A stretch of DNA of 5,316 nt from assembly GCA_026391995.1 (NCBI GenBank), contig JAPLCY010000353.1:1-5316 (forward strand), written 5' to 3'. The notes under the pieces are model-generated. The model saw nothing but the letters and a program-made list of their open reading frames with translations, searched no databases and was not told the origin of the DNA. A program made the position numbers and the translations under genes. This document shows positions 1 through 5,263 of the stretch, piece by piece. The first letter of the stretch is position 1. Each line of letters starts with the position of its first letter. This DNA comes from Candidatus Auribacterota bacterium. Lineage in GTDB: Bacteria; Auribacterota; Tritonobacteria; UBA1439.

Positions 1-509
1 AGCGAGGCCGTTTTAAGGCGCGCGATCCGCAGGTACGCGGCCTCGCTCCACGGGAAGCCCCCCTTTGCCCGGCTCTCGAGCATCTCGCCCCGGCAAAGCG
101 CCTGCACGGCGTGCAGGAGACAGGCGGTCAACGCGGTGTTGCCGAGGGCGTGGACCGCGGCGACCGCCCTGACGAAGAGGAGATCGCCGTAGAGCAGCGC
201 CGGCCCGGTGCCGAAGACGCGGTGGAGCGAGGGGCGGGCCCTGCGTCGCGCCGCCCCGTCGAGGATATCGTCATGAATCAGCGTGGCGAGATGGACCGCC
301 TCTGCCGCCGCGGCGACCACGGCGGTCGCGTCTCCCGGAGCCCCGGCGATCCCGCCCACGATCAGGGCGAGCGTTCCCCGCCGGAACTTGCCACCCCCCG
401 CGCGCAGATGCCTGCGCATGGGGGCGAAGGATCGCTCGCGGGGGCCGAGCAGTATCGCGAGCGAGCGCGCACACCGGCGCTGATCGTCGCGTGAATCAGG
501 ATCGCTCAT
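1..509 (-). CDS. trans-polyprenyl diphosphate synthase, N-terminal part (cut by the left edge)
   Basis: This enzyme adds isopentenyl diphosphate units to an allylic diphosphate, usually to make quinone side chains or other polyprenyl carriers in the cytoplasm. About 169 residues are present of a family length near 320. Visible motifs are GGGKFR at 38-43 (the family's GKxxR substrate-binding site), HDDILD at 79-84 (the first aspartate-rich DDxxD motif, Mg-diphosphate binding) followed by RRR at 88-90, and RLKTAS at 164-169 (the conserved K-T motif). The second DDxxD lies outside the window. Ala75, five residues before DDxxD, is small, as in medium- and long-chain synthases; farnesyl synthases have an aromatic residue there. 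Exact chain length is inference. I chose ATG at 509; an in-frame ATG at 533 is possible and neither has a clear Shine-Dalgarno. It starts 35 nt after the hydrolase stop, so it is probably co-transcribed with it. Confidence 0.9.
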   Translation of the reverse strand, partial: MSDPDSRDDQRRCARSLAILLGPRERSFAPMRRHLRAGGGKFRRGTLALIVGGIAGAPGDATAVVAAAAEAVHLATLIHDDILDGAARRRARPSLHRVFGTGPALLYGDLLFVRAVAAVHALGNTALTACLLHAVQALCRGEMLESRAKGGFPWSEAAYLRIARLKTAS

Positions 510-544
510 CGGAAGGGGAGCGCGGTACCGCATACGGTGTCGGT

Positions 545-1148
545 TCAGAACGTCATCCGCTCCCCTACCCCGAGCACGCGCGCCCGTTTTCCCAGCGCCT
601 CCACCCCCCGCACAAACTCCTCCGGCTGCGCCTTGATCATGTCGAAGGTGTTGTAGTGGGAGCAAGGCCAGATCGATCCCGTGCATCTCGCCGATCAGCT
701 TCATGTCATAGAAAAGGCCGGTGTCGCCCGCGTGATAGACATTCTTCCCATCGGCGGCGATGAGGAATCCGCACGGGTTGCCGAGATAGAGGATGCCCTG
801 GTCGGTCGGAAAACCGGAGCCGTGGAACGCAATCGTGAGCTTCACCCTCCCGAAGGGAAAGTCGTATTCCCCGCCGATGTGCATCGGATGGACGGCCGCT
901 CCCTTCCCGGCGCAGTAGGTGGCGAGTTCAAATGGCGCGATCACTATAGCCCTGGTGCGCCGGGCAATCTCGATGCCGTCGCCGAGATGATCGGGGTGGC
1001 CATGGGTGAGGAGGACATAGTCTACGGCGAGCTCACCAGGCTTCATGCGGGCCGCCGGATTGCCGGACAGAAACGGGTCGATGACCACGCGCGCACCGGT
1101 GAACTCGAGAAGGCATGCGCTATGTCCCAGGAAGGTCAAGGCGGGCAT
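545..1148 (-). pseudogene. UPF0173-type metal-dependent hydrolase (metallo-beta-lactamase fold), broken by an internal out-of-frame deletion
   Basis: The N-terminal part (ATG at 1148, residues 1-164) matches the UPF0173 family of small cytoplasmic MBL-fold hydrolases, whose substrate is unknown. It has FLGHSA at 6-11, VIDPFLSGNP at 22-31, the metal-binding THGHPDH at 48-54, YHAGDTGLF at 138-146 and DLALLP at 159-164. The family's C-terminal HYNTFDMIK segment and end (MTF, TGA at 545-547) are also present, but in another reading frame, beginning around 658. The roughly 25-28 residues normally between these two parts, including a conserved G-N-F-T-M-type stretch, are absent. The join near 657-660 is therefore a deletion of about 80 bp that is not a multiple of three. 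About 202 codons remain of a usual 226-230. The remaining codons look well kept, so the lesion is recent or a sequence/assembly error. It lies 45 nt downstream of the M20 peptidase gene and has an excellent ribosome binding site. Confidence 0.9.
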
Positions 1149-1153
1149 TTCAT

Positions 1154-1160
1154 CCTCCTT
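1154..1160 (-). promoter_or_regulatory. Shine-Dalgarno of the hydrolase gene
   Basis: A perfect AAGGAGG on the minus strand lies 5 nt before ATG at 1148. It decides the start: a nearer ATG overlaps the site and opens a frame that stops after five codons, while ATG 1148 opens the hydrolase frame. Confidence 0.8.
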
Positions 1161-1193
1161 TTCCGCTCTCCATGACGGGCAGGACGCAGCTCC

Positions 1194-2555
1194 TCACGGA
1201 ATGGCTGCGTACTCGCCGAGGAACGCGGCCATGCACCGCACCCCTTCGAAGTAGTCGTCCATGCTGATGTTCTCGTTCGGGGCGTGATCGCACGAGTCCG
1301 CGTGGCCAACACCGAACGCCACCGAGGGGATGCCGAGCACGCCGCACACATCGTACAGCGGTCCGCTCCAGGGGGCCACCGGATAGATGATCGGTTCCAC
1401 CCCCGCGGTCATGCGCACGGCCGCCGCGGCGGCCCGGACTAGCCTGTCGTCGCAGCTGGTCGCCGCGGGCATCACCCCGCCGAACTCCTTGATCTCTATA
1501 TCCCGGAATCCGCGGCGGTCCAGATGACGCCGGAGCGCCGCGAGAAGCTTCTTCGGCGTCATGTCGGGGACGAGCCGGAAATCCAGTTTGGCGACCGCTT
1601 CCGCCGGCAAAACCGTCTTCGCCCCCTCGCCCGTGTAGCCGGCCCGCAGGCCGCAAATGGTGACTGTCGGGCAGGAGAGAAACTGCCTGACAAGTTCCCT
1701 GCCGGAGAGGCGCCGGACAAATTCGTGGACACCGTGGAGCGTCCTGAACGCCTCCTCATCGAACTGAACCCGGTCGAGCGCCCGTGACGCGGCCGCGTCA
1801 GGCGGGCGAATCTCGTCGGTCCATCCCGGGATGGTGATCCGGTAGTCGCTGTCGAGAAGCGTCGCGAGGGCCCAGACAAGGCGCCACGCGGGGTTGGGGA
1901 CAATCGCCGCGTACGAGGAGTGCATATCATGCCGCGCCCCGCGCGCGCGCAGCTCAACGTAGCAAAGCCCCTTGAGGCCGCAGGTGAGAATCGGCCTCCC
2001 CCGCGGGTCTTTCCATGAGCATTCCCAAAGGCATCCGTCGGCCTTCAGGAGCTCGCGGTGTTCGCGGACAAATGCCCCAAGATGCGCCGAGCTTGTCTCC
2101 TCCTCGCCCTCGATGAGAAATTTTATCCGCACCGGCAGCTTTCCGGTCGCCGCCTGCAACGCCCTTACGGCATGCACGCGGGCCATGAAGTTGCCCTTGT
2201 TGTCGCTCGCCCCGCGGCAGTAGAAGGCGTCCCCCTCGATCGTCGGCGTGAACGGATCTGTCCGCCAGAGATCGAGGGGATCGGCCGGTTGCACGTCGTA
2301 ATGGTTATAGACCAGGAGGGTGCGTTCCCCACTTCCAATCTCCCCGTACACGATCGGCGCGCCGCCCTCGATCTCGAAAATCCGCGGCGAGGCGCCGCAT
2401 GAGGCGAGCGCCGCGGCCACCTCCGAGGCGGCGGCGCTGAGGGCAGCGGGGTTCTGGGCAGTGGAAGGGATCCTGCACAGCCGGATGAGATCCTCGAGCA
2501 TCTGTTCGCGGCGAGCCTCAACATACGACCTGATATTGTTTTTAATATCCTGCAT
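1194..2555 (-). CDS. M20 family metallo-dipeptidase
   Basis: This is a zinc peptidase of the M20/M25/M40 superfamily, closest in layout to the CNDP/carnosinase-like dipeptidases. It is expected to hydrolyse dipeptides or related amide substrates in the cytoplasm; there is no signal peptide. At 453 residues it is full length for the group. Visible catalytic features are NHYDVQP at 84-90 (His85 metal ligand, Asp87), RGASDNKG at 114-121 (Asp118, bridging metal ligand), EGEEETSS at 149-156 (Glu152 general base, Glu153 metal ligand), MHSS at 211-214 in the lid/dimerisation region, and CDHAPNENI with His424 as the last metal ligand. All expected ligands are present. Glu178 stands where relatives often have Asp. 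The start is ATG 2555, with no convincing Shine-Dalgarno. It is the first gene of the leftward run with the hydrolase and prenyl synthase. The exact substrate cannot be read from sequence. Confidence 0.95.
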   Translation of the reverse strand: MQDIKNNIRSYVEARREQMLEDLIRLCRIPSTAQNPAALSAAASEVAAALASCGASPRIFEIEGGAPIVYGEIGSGERTLLVYNHYDVQPADPLDLWRTDPFTPTIEGDAFYCRGASDNKGNFMARVHAVRALQAATGKLPVRIKFLIEGEEETSSAHLGAFVREHRELLKADGCLWECSWKDPRGRPILTCGLKGLCYVELRARGARHDMHSSYAAIVPNPAWRLVWALATLLDSDYRITIPGWTDEIRPPDAAASRALDRVQFDEEAFRTLHGVHEFVRRLSGRELVRQFLSCPTVTICGLRAGYTGEGAKTVLPAEAVAKLDFRLVPDMTPKKLLAALRRHLDRRGFRDIEIKEFGGVMPAATSCDDRLVRAAAAAVRMTAGVEPIIYPVAPWSGPLYDVCGVLGIPSVAFGVGHADSCDHAPNENISMDDYFEGVRCMAAFLGEYAAIP

Positions 2556-2557
2556 GG

Positions 2558-2580
2558 CAATAAGTACCGGACTGCTATTG
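2558..2580. repeat. imperfect inverted repeat in the divergent intergenic region
   Basis: CAATAAGT (2558-2565) is mirrored by ACT-GC-TATTG (ending at 2580), an eight-base arm with a two-base bulge around an ACCGG centre. It lies 2 bp upstream of the peptidase ATG and overlaps the first bases of the -35 box of the rightward promoter. It could be an operator controlling one or both directions. This is inferred from position only. Confidence 0.35.
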
Positions 2581-2606
2581 ACAATGCCTCGTTATCATGC
2601 TACTAA
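2578..2606 (+). promoter_or_regulatory. sigma70-type promoter of the TPR gene
   Basis: A perfect TTGACA -35 (2578-2583) is followed by exactly 17 bp, a TGC extended -10 element (2598-2600) and TACTAA (2601-2606). The -10 hexamer matches TATAAT at three of six bases, offset by the TGn and the perfect -35. Transcription would start near 2613, leaving about 7 nt before the ATG at 2621. The region is clearly AT-rich against the GC-rich surroundings. I found no equally good leftward promoter for the peptidase gene. Confidence 0.55.
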
Positions 2607-2620
2607 TATATCGGTGACAT

Positions 2621-3061
2621 ATGAGAGACGATCGAAGCCGCTGCCCGCATATTGCGCACAATGGATCGGTTCAAAACGATCTCGACTTCGAGATCGAATT
2701 TTACCGGTCTATTATAGACAAAGATCCTCACTATGTCGACGCACTCTCGCTGCTGGGCGAGGCGTATACCCGGAAGGGGCTTTACGGCGAGGGACTCAGG
2801 ATTGACCGGCTCATTACGTCGCTGCGGCCGCGGGATCCGATCGCCTACTACAACCTCGCGTGCAGCTACAGCCTCATCCAGAGGAAAAGGGAGGCGCTCA
2901 AGAACCTCCGCAAATCCATAGTGCTCGGCTACAGAGACCTGGAGCATCTCGCCACGGACCAGGATCTCGCCTGCCTTCACGAAGACAAGGGATTCCACAT
3001 ACTTGTCCGCAGGCTCTGCCGGACCGTCCTCAAGAACGTCGAGAAACGCCGTTCCTGCTGA
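2621..3061 (+). CDS. small tetratricopeptide-repeat protein
   Basis: This is a 146-residue cytoplasmic protein made mostly of TPR helices, a protein-protein interaction scaffold. No catalytic residues or signal peptide are visible. Repeat 1 spans about 36-69 (YVDALSLLGEAYTRKG with the usual small and aromatic positions). Repeat 2 spans about 72-105 (PIAYYNLACSY, then EALKNLRKSI). The following stretch at 106-131 (a D-x-E-x-L, D-x-D-L, D-K-G-F pattern) looks like the closing helices that end many bacterial TPR groups. The first 20 residues are polar and unassigned. ATG 2621 is the only sensible start; a weak GGTGA lies 3 nt upstream. The gene is divergent from the M20 peptidase and convergent with protein C, so it appears monocistronic. 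Partner and role are unknown. Confidence 0.85.
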   Translation: MRDDRSRCPHIAHNGSVQNDLDFEIEFYRSIIDKDPHYVDALSLLGEAYTRKGLYGEGLRIDRLITSLRPRDPIAYYNLACSYSLIQRKREALKNLRKSIVLGYRDLEHLATDQDLACLHEDKGFHILVRRLCRTVLKNVEKRRSC

Positions 3062-3073
3062 CAGGCCCGTCCC

Positions 3074-3832
3074 TCACCACCCCTTCTTGACCTTGCTGAC
3101 CGAAAGCATGATGAAGGCATCGTCCTCGACCGGGCAGATGTTGAGCCGCCCGGAAACCGTGATCTTCTCTCCCGAGACCAGCCCCTGCAGCAACTCCTTA
3201 TTTTCGTCAATATTCATCATGTAGCAGGGGGAGGCGCAGTTCTCAAGATAAAATTTCAATGCGCTCCTGTTGGTGAGGTTCAGGTCGCGCTCAAAGGTGG
3301 TGAACATCGTCGAGGCGAGCGAAAAACGATCCTTGATCCTGACATAGTCTCCGGCGTGTTCCTCCGACTTCGCGGCGACATCCTGCGGCGTGAGATCTTC
3401 GCATTCAGAGCCGGGGTCGAGCGACTTGAATAGGTCCTGCGCCTCGTCGAGACGCCAGCCGGGCTCGATGTGGGTCAATCGGAGGATATAGTACGGGTTG
3501 CTGAAACGCTTGAGCCCCGTCGCGAGTTGATCGACGCGCCCGATGATGGTGAGCCGATCGTTCTTCGAGATGATGCATCGCAGCTTTGAATCGCGCAGAT
3601 TGAACTTCGTGTAGAACGGGCCGCGCAGGCCGCGTTTGGTCTCCGCGGGGGTGAAATTGTTGTTGATGTCACTCATGAAGTCGGTCACGAGTATCTTGTG
3701 GCTCGTCAGGTTCAGCGAATCGAGCACGCCGTCGTTGAGCGCGTCGCCCTTGAACCGGGGCATCTTCGACTGCGCGGAGGCAGTGACGGTGATGAGCATG
3801 GAGAGGGAGAGCGCGGGGATCAGCCGTTTCAT
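3074..3832 (-). CDS. secreted protein C with two copies of an unassigned beta-rich domain
   Basis: I do not recognise this 252-residue protein. It begins with a clear Sec signal peptide (MKRL, hydrophobic core at 4-17, AxA-type site ASA|Q at 18-21), so it is probably periplasmic or envelope-bound. The mature part appears to hold the same domain twice, about 46-126 and 162-252. Each copy runs from an I-L-V/V-R-I strand followed by D and F, through F-T near its first third, a KF-N/Y-L strand, a Cys-hydrophobic strand, then R-L-T-I-I-G-R (93-99) or EKITVSGR, a hydrophobic last strand, and a closing G-W. Strand alternation and the TI-x-G-R step suggest an OB-like barrel, which is inference. Cysteines are at 86, 144 and three more in copy 2. 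It starts inside the stop of gene B (ATGA overlap), and a GGGAGGGG purine run supplies the ribosome site. TGA stop. Confidence 0.85.
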   Translation of the reverse strand: MKRLIPALSLSMLITVTASAQSKMPRFKGDALNDGVLDSLNLTSHKILVTDFMSDINNNFTPAETKRGLRGPFYTKFNLRDSKLRCIISKNDRLTIIGRVDQLATGLKRFSNPYYILRLTHIEPGWRLDEAQDLFKSLDPGSECEDLTPQDVAAKSEEHAGDYVRIKDRFSLASTMFTTFERDLNLTNRSALKFYLENCASPCYMMNIDENKELLQGLVSGEKITVSGRLNICPVEDDAFIMLSVSKVKKGW

Positions 3833-4473
3833 TTCCCCTCCCCCCCGTCGGGAGACAGATGCGCGGGCGCCTTCGCCCCTCCTTCCGCGTCAACGCGCGA
3901 GGAGAGATCGTCCATCGTCCCGGAGAGATCCCTGGCTTGGCTGCGTATCTGATGGAGAAGCGCGCCCGACTCCTGGACCGCCTGGTCGGTGTCCCCCACC
4001 ACCCCGGCGGCGTTCGCCGCCTCTCCCCGGATCGCCCCCTGTTCCCCGGCCGCGCTCTTCATCCCGCCCGCGGCCTCCCGCTGCCGCCCCTCGACCGAAC
4101 CGAGCGTGGCGTCCACCCGCTGCTGCCCCTCGCCGATCGAGTCCACCGCCCTGATCATCTCCTGCTGGCTCTCCTCGACCTTCTGCTGTGATTGCAGGAG
4201 CTCCCGCTCGTTAATGGAGCCGCCGGGGCGCGTATCGATCTCGATGTAGGTTTTGCTGCGGAGCTGCCCCTCGTTGTCGGCGGGGGCTAATCCCCCCGGC
4301 GCGTAGTCGACGCGCTTGAGTATCACCTTGCTGCCGCGCTGCACCGCGCTGTCCACCATGTCCTTCACCTGCGCCTCGGGTCCCGCGTGGGTGGCTGCGG
4401 GCGACGGATCGGGCGCGGGGGTGAGCGCGCACAGGAAATGCCCCGCGAGGAGCGCCACGATACAATTCGTCAT
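3829..4473 (-). CDS. secreted coiled-coil protein B (paralogue of A)
   Basis: An unrecognised 214-residue protein. The first 18 or so residues are a hydrophobic export signal (IVALLAGHFLCAL) followed by a Pro/Ala-rich linker; Cys15 does not sit in a clean lipobox. Residues 33-94 form a small domain with the strands SKVILKRVDY (48-57) and TYIEID (75-80). From Tyr76 it shares an ungapped signature with protein A: Y-x7-GG-x6-LL-x2-Q. Residues 89-200 are almost entirely helical, rich in Gln, Glu, Ala, Ser and Gly and without Pro, with repeated short periods (GEGQQR, VEGRQR, AAGEQG), suggesting a flexible coiled coil or rod. A Gly/Pro tail ends the protein. The start is ATG 4473, 16 nt after the stop of A, with only a weak AAGG upstream; its last bases overlap the start of C. 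Likely a structural envelope component working with A and C (inference). Confidence 0.85.
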   Translation of the reverse strand: MTNCIVALLAGHFLCALTPAPDPSPAATHAGPEAQVKDMVDSAVQRGSKVILKRVDYAPGGLAPADNEGQLRSKTYIEIDTRPGGSINERELLQSQQKVEESQQEMIRAVDSIGEGQQRVDATLGSVEGRQREAAGGMKSAAGEQGAIRGEAANAAGVVGDTDQAVQESGALLHQIRSQARDLSGTMDDLSSRVDAEGGAKAPAHLSPDGGEGK

Positions 4474-4489
4474 GGCCGGCCACCGACCT

Positions 4490-5104
4490 TCATTCGCTAC
4501 TGCGACTACTGCCGCTCTCTATCTCGGAACTCATCTTCTTCATCCCGCGCTCCGTGTCGGACGCCATGCTGTCCATCTTGCCCGACATTTTACCTATCAT
4601 CATATCCACATTGTCGATGGTGCTCTCCACATCCTTGATATTCTTCGAGACGTCCTTGAGCTCGACCGCCATGTCGGAGGTGGTACTCGCCACGTCGGTC
4701 ATCTTGGCGCTTGTCCCGGCGGTCTCGCCCAGGACCTTCTGCATCTCGCTCCCGGACGCCTTCATCCCGAGCGTTATGTCGCGCATCGTGTTCTCGACGC
4801 GCGCCGTCCGCGTCCCCAGGAGCACCTGGTAGTTGGCGATGGTGCCAAGCGTCTTCAGCAGGATGAGCTGGTTCTTCAGGATCTCGCGCTGGAGCTTCAG
4901 GAGCTGGACCTGGCGCTCGGTCCCCCCGCCGGAGTCGAAGCGGAGCACGTAGATGTTGCGCTCCATGTTCGGCGCGCCGCCCTCCACCCCCTTCCCCGGC
5001 ACGGCGCCGACCGGGGGCTTCACCGACTCGAGGCGTATCACCGCGTCGTCAAGATTCCTGAGGTCCAGGTCGCTCACCCGGCCCCCCTTCAGGATCTTCT
5101 CCAC
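4490..5104 (-). CDS. coiled-coil protein A, open body of a gene whose signal-peptide segment is cut off by an in-frame TAG
   Basis: An unrecognised protein. The open part from GTG 5104 encodes 204 residues; the natural start is probably GTG 5233 (247 codons), interrupted by TAG at codon 24. GTG 5104 has no Shine-Dalgarno, so it may not be used. In the 204-residue numbering, 1-47 is a small N-terminal region with VIRLESV (22-28) and a Gly/Pro-rich loop. IYVLRF at 51-56 begins the Y-x7-GG-x6-LL-x2-Q signature shared with protein B. Residues 62-96 are a Leu/Gln-rich helix. Residues 120-195 form a coiled coil whose hydrophobic residues alternate 4-3-4-3 without a break from Val152 through Met177. 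No Cys is present in this body. The tail is Ser-rich. The helix pattern superficially recalls chemotaxis-receptor stalks, but no transmembrane helix or signalling tip is present. TGA stop, 16 nt before B. Probable periplasmic structural partner of B and C (inference). Confidence 0.8.
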   Translation of the reverse strand: MEKILKGGRVSDLDLRNLDDAVIRLESVKPPVGAVPGKGVEGGAPNMERNIYVLRFDSGGGTERQVQLLKLQREILKNQLILLKTLGTIANYQVLLGTRTARVENTMRDITLGMKASGSEMQKVLGETAGTSAKMTDVASTTSDMAVELKDVSKNIKDVESTIDNVDMMIGKMSGKMDSMASDTERGMKKMSSEIESGSSRSSE

Positions 5105-5233
5105 CGCCGCGAGCGCCTGCGCCTCTTTCGTGGATTGTGCGGGAGCGGGCGGGGGCTCTCCCTACGCCACCTGCCACCACGCCGCGGTACCCGCGGCCAC
5201 CACGCACCACACGGTTAAAACCACCTTCTTCAC
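5105..5233 (-). pseudogene. 5' signal-peptide segment of gene A, ended by an in-frame TAG
   Basis: GTG at 5233 opens the same frame as the body of A. It encodes a typical export signal: KK at 2-3, a hydrophobic core VVLTVWCVVAAGTAA at 4-18, then WWQVA. A TAG (5162-5164) follows at codon 24. After it the frame continues as a Pro/Ala-rich linker (GEPPPAPAQ) directly into A, much like the linker after the signal of B. TAG is one C-to-T change from CAG (Gln), so the ancestral junction was plausibly VA-QG. A perfect Shine-Dalgarno supports translation from 5233. As written, translation would release a 23-residue peptide and leave A without an export signal. Confidence 0.75.
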
Positions 5234-5239
5234 CAGTTG

Positions 5240-5246
5240 CCTCCTT
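5240..5246 (-). promoter_or_regulatory. Shine-Dalgarno of gene A (decides GTG 5233)
   Basis: AAGGAGG on the minus strand lies 6 nt before GTG 5233, equal in quality to the hydrolase gene's site. It supports the signal-peptide-bearing start over the internal GTG at 5104, which has no such site. Confidence 0.75.
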
Positions 5247-5263
5247 CGCGGGCCCCGGTCTCT

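Noticed and set aside
111..494. Plus-strand open frame of 127 residues at the left end
   Set aside because: It lies opposite the prenyl synthase, whose DDxxD and GKxxR motifs prove the minus-strand reading.
681..1175. Plus-strand open frame of 164 residues at 681-1175
   Set aside because: It is opposite the hydrolase N-terminus, which carries HxHxDH; the plus frame is a shadow.
1150..1656. Minus-strand open frame of 168 residues inside the M20 peptidase gene
   Set aside because: It is an Arg/Gly-rich alternative frame of a gene with all M20 metal ligands intact.
2556..2640. Leftward promoter for the peptidase operon
   Set aside because: Candidate hexamers (TTGTCA, TATATT, GATAAC) do not combine at acceptable spacing, so I did not list one.
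2320..2805. Plus-strand open frame crossing the divergent promoter region and running into the TPR gene
   Set aside because: It is antisense to the peptidase in its first half and out of frame with the TPR repeats in its second; no family features.
3054..3065. CCTG-CTGA-CAGG hairpin as a terminator
   Set aside because: The stem is only 4 bp, there is no T-run on either side, and it overlaps the TPR stop codon.
4316..5218. A 300-residue open frame on the plus strand opposite genes A and B
   Set aside because: It is antisense to two genes with signal peptides, a coiled-coil heptad pattern and a shared motif. Its His/Leu/Arg/Pro-rich composition is what the complement of GC-rich coiled-coil codons gives.
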